DNA of 50,160 nt from Verrucomicrobiota bacterium (lineage in GTDB: Bacteria > Verrucomicrobiota > Verrucomicrobiia > Opitutales > Opitutaceae): positions 1 through 50,160 of the forward strand of contig JAEWBF010000047.1 in the NCBI GenBank assembly GCA_023391285.1, read 5' to 3'. A program made the translations under genes and the position numbers. Numbering within the stretch: position 1 is the first letter of the stretch; every line of letters starts with the position of its first letter. The notes under the pieces were generated by a model that searched no databases, was not told the DNA's origin, and saw only the letters and a program-made list of their open reading frames with translations. Positions 10,201-19,200 of this stretch are shown here, in pieces.

Positions 10201-13200
10201 AGGGTCGTGCCGCCGGCCACTTGATCCGCCTCCGAGGTGTTGATCGCCAGAACCGGCGTTGCCCCCGCCTCGAGCGTCACTCCCACGCCATCCGCGCCAA
10301 ACGTCGTCGCACCGACCGTCAGCGCCGCCATCCCATACACGCCGTCATCCGCAAACGTGAAATCGATTTCCGTGCCAAAGGTCAGCGACAGCTTGTTGGT
10401 CAGCACGAACGCCAGCGTGCCGCTCGACCGCAGGCTCACCCCGTCGCCGGACACCCGCACGAAATGCGTGCCGTCGATGCGCACACCCGACAGCAACGAG
10501 AGCTCGCCGGTCACTCCCGCCTCAAAGTAATTGCCCGCCTCGAGCGTCACCTCGCCGATCGTCACGGCCTGCCCTGTCGTGTTGAAGCGCAGGTCGAGCT
10601 CGGCGTCGAACGCCAACTCCACGCCGAGATTGGCCGCATCGTTCGTGGGGGCGCCCGCCAGGATTGCGACACCCGCCACGCCGGCGTCGCTGATCTCGAT
10701 GCCGAGCGTGCCTTCGCCCGCAAAGATCTCCGCGCCTGCCGCGAGCGGGCTGAGCAACGCCACCCGTCCCGTGTTCTCCCAGCGCACGAGATCGTCACCC
10801 GCCGTAAATCGGCTCAGCCCCTCGAGCCGCAGGGCCCCGAGCGTCACGCCGCCGCTCACCTCCCACATGAAGACTTCCCGCGCCCCCATCGTGTAACCGA
10901 CGACCACGCGTTCGCTTCCTGTCGTGTTCAAACGGATACGCGATCCCAGTTCCGCTCCGACCGGCAGCGTCCATTCGCCGAGCGCGAATTGCGGCGCGCC
11001 GACCGCGATCGCCGCATCGAGCGCGCCGACCGTGCCGTCGGGCCCGATCCCGAGTTCGCCCCGCACTTCCGTCCGCAACAGCTCTCCCGCCAACGCGCCG
11101 TCACCCGGAACCGTGAGCACCGCCGTGCCCGTCACCGCCACACGCACCAGATCGTTGTCCAACTGGAAGGCGTAACCGCCCGTGATCATCAACGTGCCCA
11201 ACGCCAGCGTGCCCGTCGACTCGATCCGCGCGTAGTTGCCCGCCTCGAGTTCGATGCCGTTCTCGTTGCGCGCTTCGCCCGTCGTGTTGATCCGCAGGAA
11301 ATACGTCGCATCGCTGCCGAACACCAGGCCGACCGGCTCGAAGAACGCCGTCTCAGGCTCCACGTCCAGCGCCGCGCTGAAGCCCTTCGAGTCGATCGTG
11401 AACCCGCCGAGCACCGGCACGCTCAACAACGGCGTATCCAATCCCGGCACACGGATCTCGAGATTCGCATCCACGCCCATGCTGAATCCGGCCGCGCCCG
11501 CCGTCATCCGCATCGCGCCGTCAAACGCAAACCCGGCCAGATTCAGCACGCCCGTGGAATGCAATTCGACCGTCGGTCCCGCCGGCAGCACGATGCCCTC
11601 CACCTCGACCTCCACGTCGCGCGTGTTGATGAAGAGGTGATGGGTCAGGTCGCCGTTCATCGGCACCGCCAGAGCATCCACACCGCCGCTGACCGTCACC
11701 GCCATCCGACCCGAAAAGCCCGACGCTCCCGCTTGGAATCCGCCTTCGGCGCGCAGTCGCAGCAGCGGCGAATTGCGATCGCCGATGCGCGCCTCGCCCG
11801 CGACGAACATCATCACCCCGTCGCCTTCCGGCGTGAACCTGAACAGACCGTCGACCTCGAAGCGGTCGATCACCAGCGTCCCGTCGTAAACCAGCTCGAA
11901 GGTCGGCCCGGCCGGAATCACCTCTCCGTCGTATTCCACTTCCTCCGAGGTCGCGTTGATGAGGAGATAAGACTTTCGGGCTTCGAAGCGCAGCCAATCA
12001 GCCTCCGGGAATACAAACGTCTCATCGAGGTCCACCCGGAACGCCAAGACCGGCATTTCCGCCTCCATCTGAATCTCGCGCTCGAACTCGAACGGCACAT
12101 CGACCCACACCACGCCGTCCTTGACCAAAACGAAGCTCGTCTTGCCGTGGATCATCACCGTCCCGTGCGAGGTCGGCGTCAGCGTGAACGCACCGACGAG
12201 ATCGATGCTCTTGTCTTCATTTCCAAGCACCAACGCTCCCTCGATCCGCACCGCCCACAACGAGCGCGCGGGGATACCGTTGATCTCCTGATCGGTGGAG
12301 TTGAACGCCAGCGTGAAACTCGTGCCCGCCCTGAACCCGAAACCGTGGTCGCCAAAACCGTCGCCAAGTTCCGTCTGGAGCGAGATCGCCGCAAACACGC
12401 CCGCCGCCATCACGTGGATTTCTCCCCGCGCGGTGAACCGCAGGAACGGAACCTCGTCCGCCTCCTGGTCTGCGCCCGACATCCCCACCCTGGCGCTCAC
12501 ATCGATGATGAGGCCGGTGTCGGCCGCTTTGAAACCGAACTCACCGATGAGCACCATCGGGCCCGACATGATCTTACCGGTGATCCGGAACGCAAAATAG
12601 TTGCCCGCTTCGAGCGTGATGCCCGCCACCGTGCGCTCTTCCCCGGTCGTGTTCAGCCGCAATGCGATCTTATGGTTCGAGTCGACCGAGACCACGAAGC
12701 CGTCCGGGTGCATCACTTCATCGCTGGCCGTATTGAGATTCAAATCGAACGCCGCCGTCACGCCCGCCGGATCCACCCGCAAGCCACCCACCGCGCCCAA
12801 ACTCAAGCCCCACGCCTCCGCTCCCGGTATCGAAACTTCAAGCACACCGTTGATCGTGAGATCCGCCGCGCTGTTCTGCGCCGTCAGCGTGAAGTCGCCC
12901 TTCAACGCGAACGTGCCCAGGCTCAGCGAGCCCGCGAATTCGATCCGTCCGTAGCTGCCCGCTTCCAACACCACTTCGCCGATCGTCCGGACTTCGCCGG
13001 TCGTGTTGATCCGCAGCCGGAACTCCGCCCCGCCGTCGAACACCATGCCCACGTCCGACCACGCCTGCGACACCAGCGTCAGATCCAACGCCGCCGCGAT
13101 GCCTTGCGCGTCCACCAACAAGCCTCCCGTCGTCGTGAAGCGGAAGAGCGTCAGCGAATCGCCGATGTTCAATTCCATCACCGCGTCGGTGTCCACTCTC

Positions 13201-16200
13201 ACGCCCGCCGCGTCGGCCACGAAACGGAATTCGCCCGTCAGCTCGAAGGTCGCGATCGTCAGCGTGCCGTTCGTCGTCACCGCCACCAGCGGCCCGGCCG
13301 GCAACACGCGATCCCCGATCGTCAACTCGCGCGGCGACGTGTTGATCAGCAGTTCGAATTCAAAATCTCCGCTGAACAACACTTCCAGCGGCGCAGCCAC
13401 ATACTCGACCTGCATCGTCGCATAACCCGCCACGCCGTTGAGGCCGAGGTTGAAGCCGGTTGCACCGCTCCACGTGATCAGCGGCGCCTCGCCCGGCGCG
13501 CCCATCGAGAGCGTGAAGGTGCCGACGATCTGCGTGCGGCTCAGCGTCGCATCGAACAGCCACGCGCCCTCCAACTCGAGCGTGTCGATCACCAGCGTCC
13601 CGTCGAAGCCCGCCCGGAAAATCGGTCCCGCCGGAATGCCGTTCGCTGCTTCCGCCGTCGTGTTCACTTCCAAGTAGAACGCGCCCGCGAAATCGACGTC
13701 GGCGATCGTCAACCCCAGCGCCGCCGGATCGACCTCCAGGTCGATACGCTCCGCGATGCCGGGGAAGGTCAGCTCGATTTCGAACGCCGCCGGGAGCCGG
13801 AACAGCTCGTTCTCGCCATCGCGGAACACGAGCGCGGCCGACGCCGCCAAACCGATGCCCGTCGTCGTTCCGGTCAGCGTGTAAACGCCTTCGAGGCTCA
13901 CGTCCGCGATTTCCAGCGCCCCGGTCACCACCACCTGCGCGCCCAGTCCCGCCGGCACGCCGTCCCGCGCCACCGGCGTCGTGTTGATTTTCAGCGTGTA
14001 GCTCGAAGTCGACGAGAACCCGAAGCCGAACACATCGCTTCCATCCTCGATCCGCGTCAGCGTCATCTCCGCGAAGATGCCGTCGTTGAACACTTGGATC
14101 TCGCCCACGTAGCCGAGCTTGATCAGCTCCGCTCCCGCGACGCTCAAGCTCAGCGTGCCGTTGCCGCCCAGCTTCACTTCCTCCGCGTCCATCGTGACGT
14201 AGAACTCGCCCGCCAACACGATTCCTCCCGTCACCACGCGACCCGTCGCCAGCAACCGCGCATAGATGCCTTCCGGCAGCACCCAACCGTCCAGCGTCTG
14301 CTCCGCTCCCGTCGTGTTGATTTGCAGCAGGAAGGTCGTTTCGAACCAGAACCCAAGCGGCGCGGTCGCCGCATCCGGGTCGTTCGTCAGCGTCAGTTCC
14401 GACGCCCCATATAGTCCGTTCGCATCCAGCCGGAAGCGTCCGTTCACTTCGAACACCAACAGCGGATCGCCGGCCAGCCGCACCGTGAGCCCGGCCACGT
14501 AATCGAGATCGATCGCTTCTCCAGTCGCCCGGAAATCGAACACCCCGTCGAGCGTGATGGCGTCGAGCACCGATAGGGTGCCCGTGGCCCGCACGATCGC
14601 ATACGGCTGCGCTTCCTCCGCCGGGGTGCCGTCCGGCGCCGGCGGTCCGCGCGGCAGATAAATGCGATCCACCGCCGTGGTTCCCGCCGCCGCTCCCGCC
14701 AGCACGTAATCGACGTCCTCGCCCGTCGTGTTCAGCCGGAACTCGATCTCGCCGCCGACTTCGATGCCGACCACGGAAAACGCATCCTCGCCTTCGTTGA
14801 CCGACAGCTTGAAGAGGGCCGCCAGGCCGACGTCGATGCCTTCAAAAACAATCTTCAGATATCCATCCGCCTGCAGTCGCAGCAACGGCGCCGCCGTCGG
14901 TCCCGCGCTCAACACGCCGTGCGCGAGCACGTCGAAGGTGTTGCCCGCCCACGCCAGGCTGAAGACGCCTTCCACGCGATAGAGTTCAACATCGAAGAGC
15001 TCAAACCCGAGCCAGCCTTCCAACAACAGTCCCGCCACGCCCGCCGGCAGCGCGAAGTTGCGCGGCGTCTCCTCGGCCGGGAGTTTCAGTTCCTGCGTCA
15101 GATCGTTCGCGGTCGTATTGATCCGCAACACCGCCACGCCTTCGAAGTTCAGTCCGAGGTTCTTGAGCACCGCGAACTCGCCCGGCGCCAGCGCCATCAC
15201 ACCGACCAGCGCCACCTTCTCGTCGTCTCCGAAAAAGAGCTCCAGGTCACCCGCGAGGCTCACGACATCGCCGAGTCCCGCCACATTCGCCACGCCTTCC
15301 ACCACCGTCCGCAGACTCGGCGCATTCAGCGCGATCTCGAAGCGCACCGAACCTTCCACCGTCACCGCCGGCATGTCCGGCACGCCCAGCTCCCAACCGC
15401 CCGTGATCGTGATCGAGAACTGCTCCAACGGATTCGCCGGCGGATTCTCCGGATCGATCTCCACGCCGAAGTTGACGCTCATCCCGCCATACACCGTGAA
15501 GATCGGGAACTCGCTCGGCAGATCCGCGAGGAATAGAATCACCGCCTCGCCGTCCGACACGAACCGGCTCACGTCGAAATAGAGCCGCGCCGTGAAGCTC
15601 ACCGCATCGCCCGCCACAAACCGGCCGCGCAGGAAGAACTTTCCGGTCGAGTCCATCGCGAAGTCCGCCTCCACCCGGAACGTGGCCTCCGTGATATACG
15701 AGTTGTAGAGCGTCACGCCCCCATCCAGCCGGAACGGATTCAACAGCACCGCCAGCGTGCCGCCTTCCGCATTCGCCGCCACCTGCATGGCCAGCGATGC
15801 GAGCATCATCTCCCGCCAGTCTTCAAATTCCAGATCGGCGATCGGCGTGAACCCCGGGTCGTTGCGCAGCTCACGCGCATCCTCCACCGCCGGCAGGGTC
15901 GTGTTGAAGGTGATGCCCGCGCGGAAGTGATTCAGCACCATTCCGGTCCTTCCGGTCGGCTCCAACGGCACCGGGATCGAGGCCTTCACGTAGCCCTGCA
16001 ACGGACCGAGCTGCGACACCCCCAACCAGATATTTAGTCCGCCAAGATTCTGAATCTCCAAGCCGGCCTGAATCGCACCCCACAACACGCGCGACTTCAC
16101 CGGCCTCTCCCGATCGTCCGCTTCGATCAACTGCCCGTCTTCGGACACCCGCGCCAGTCCCAGAATCAGCGCCCCGTTTACGCTCGCCGATCCGATGTCG

Positions 16201-19200
16201 CCGGAAATCGAAATCGCGACTTCGCCCAAATCAACCAGCGGAAACACGCCGTCATGCAACAGGCCGACGTCGATCTCTGCGCCCTTGATCGAGCCGATCA
16301 CCTCCAGCCCGGACTCCCCGATGCCGCCCGCGTTCAGCGACGCGTTCAACACCATCGTGAAATCCGTCGGCGCCCGCGCCCAGTCCTCCCACTCGAGGCT
16401 CACGTCGATCGTCGCCAGCGGCAGCCACTCAGGCCAGAGGATCGACGCCGTCGTCAGCGACAACCCGACGCCGAAATTCGCTCCCTGCCAAAGCGTGCCG
16501 TCCGCGTTCAGCCCGAAATTCTGCGCCCAGCCTTCGATCCCCAACATCGGCAGCTCCGCCGAAGCAAATTCAACAAAGATCATTCGCTCCGAACCGCTCG
16601 CCATGAAATCGATCTCCGCCCCCGTCGCGCGGAACACCAGGAACTCTCCGATCGACGCGGTCACCGAACCGACTCCCGCGCTCGTCAGCCCGAACGCCGT
16701 CACTTCGAGTTCGAGACTCTCGTCGCCCGTCAGCGCCAAACCGATCGTCCACCCCACGCTGAGATCTTCCACCTCGAGGATCCCCGCGAGCGTGAGGCTC
16801 ACCGAAAAATCTCCGTTCACCGTCAGCGTGCCCGCGTCCGCATCGAGCTCACCGGAAACCGCCACCGTCGTCGTTCCACTCAACGCCGATCCGATCGTCC
16901 CACGGCCCAGTCCCATCGTGCCCCCCAGCGCCGTCCGCCAACTTCCCTCCTCGTAGTATCCCAGGATGATACCGCCCTCCAACGTGAACGCCGACCCCAC
17001 CGCCGTTTCACCCACGCCCACCGAAATCAACTCGGTCTCCCACGGGACAAACGCCTCGTTCATCCACCGCAGCGTAATCGGCAGCGCATCGTCACCACTC
17101 GCCAGTTCCGTGGTCCCCACGTTCACGACCACGTTGAAGGGCAGCTTGCTCAGCACGCCGAAATCGAAACCGCCCGTGGCGATCAGCGCGAAATCATCCA
17201 CCCGCCAGGTCTCGTCGTGGTCGCGCAGTCCGTTGCTGTTCACATCGCCGGCAAAGTCCGTCACCAGACTTTCAATACCAAACGGCAGCAGCCCGCCGAG
17301 CTTGAGCCGGTGCTGAAGATTCTCCGTATCCAGCGTCAGACCATCCGTGGTCACTTCGCCCGACGAAGTCAGCGCCACGTTCGTCAGCTCACCCGCCAGA
17401 TTGAAATAGGGCAACGTCACCGCGACCTCGTCCGCCGACCAGATCACGTCGCTCTCCGGCTGCAGCACCGCATCGTTCACCGTGAACTCCAACCGGCCCG
17501 GCAGCTCGAACACAAACTTCGCCGCGTTGAGCGCCAGCGTAACCGTTTCGCCGGAGAAATCGTAAGTGCCCGTCAGATTGCTCGCGTTCGCCGTATAACC
17601 GAACGCGTTACCGCCAAACACCGTCGCCGTCGTCGCGGTCAACGTGACCTCGCTCGCATCAATTTCGCCGTCGAGGAAGGCCAACCCGCCGACGTCGACC
17701 TGCGCACCTTGCAGCGTGATCCCGGCCCCGAGCGCGATTTCACCGAGCGTCACCGAACCCGCGCCAATCAAGACGCCATCGGTCCGCAACGTCACACTCG
17801 CGGCCGTGAAACTCGGAGGCCCCGTTCCGGGCGCCGCGCTGAGGAAAAGAAGTTCGACCGGCACCTCCGCCGCCGTCCCGAGTTCCTGCTCGTCGGCGCC
17901 ATTCCGCGTGTGCCGCAACACCACGCCCGCCACCGCCAACCGCACCACCGTGTCCGCCACGAGTTCGAGTTGGTCGATCGTCGTGGTGATGGTCTGCGTG
18001 CCAAAGTCATAGCTGCCCGCCAACGCGTGCGCATCCGCATCGGTCCCGTCCGTCACCGCCCCCGTCAGCCGCGAGCCTTCGCGTCCGAACGTCGCACTCC
18101 CCGCGGTAAAGGCGAAACCCGCCCCGGTCCAATTCGCCGTTCCGAAATCCGTCGCCAGATCAACCGTGCCGGCGAAATCCGTCGTCGTGAGATACGTCGC
18201 TCCGCCCGCCCCCGCGATGCTCACCGTTCCCGCCATCGCGCCACTCAGCGCCAAGCTATCCGCATCGAACGTCGCCGTCAGCTCCACCACCGGCACCGCA
18301 TCATCCTTGCGGAGAAAATCGAAGCGCACGTCCATCGCCCCCGCTCCCGCGAAGCTCGTCGGACTCAACGTCGCGTCCAGCTCCCAGCCATCGACCGTCA
18401 ACTCCAGCAAGCGCGCATCGCTGCCCGTCGCCTTCAGATTCCAGCCGTCCGCCGCACGCTCACCCGTCATCGTCAACGTCAGCGGCGTTCCGTTCGCCGC
18501 CGTCAATCCATCGAAACGAAGCACGGCGCCCAAATCGACCGTGTCCGTCGAAGTCGTAACCAGCGTCGCCGCATCAATCGATCGCGCCGCCAAGGCCGCC
18601 ACCGTCACATCGAGCGCCCCGACCGTCGTGCTCAACTCGATCGCCGAACTGCCGCTGGCCGCCGGAGTGGACCCATCCGTTCCGTGGTGCATCCACACAT
18701 CGTAATCCACTTCGATCTCACCTTCGACCGTCACCGTCCGACCGCCCGACTGCGCCGAGCCCGCCACCTCCGCCGTTCCGGCAACGCTCAAATAAAGATG
18801 GCTGAGATCCTCCGCACCGACCACGAGGACGAACTCACCGTCGCGCACTTCGAACACGATGTTCTGCACCAGCCGCGCCGTCAGCGCTCCAGTGATCGCA
18901 AAATCGATTCCGTCCGCCCATCCGGCGATCACCTCGTCCGGCACGAGAAACGCCCGATCCGCGTCCACCGCCAGGACCAATCCGTCGGCGATCGTCCGCG
19001 ACAGCATGCCGCGCAACTCGACGCCTTCACCCGGTTCCGTCACTTGAAACCCAACCGCCTGCAGATCGCTGATCAACTGCGCCAAACTCGCCGACGGCGT
19101 GATCACCGGCAGCGCGATCTGCGACGCAAACGCGCTCAAGTTGAGCGAATCCGCCAGATTGAGCGAAAGCCCGGGCAGCGAGAAAGGCGTGCGGCCCTGC

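Noticed and set aside
9267..14414. A stop-free plus-strand frame of 1,715 codons opposite the giant gene, and similar ones at 16254-20096 and 5262-7712
   Set aside because: They are Arg/His-rich, lack any domain or signal, and mirror the codon bias of the giant gene. They are shadows produced by GC-rich third positions.
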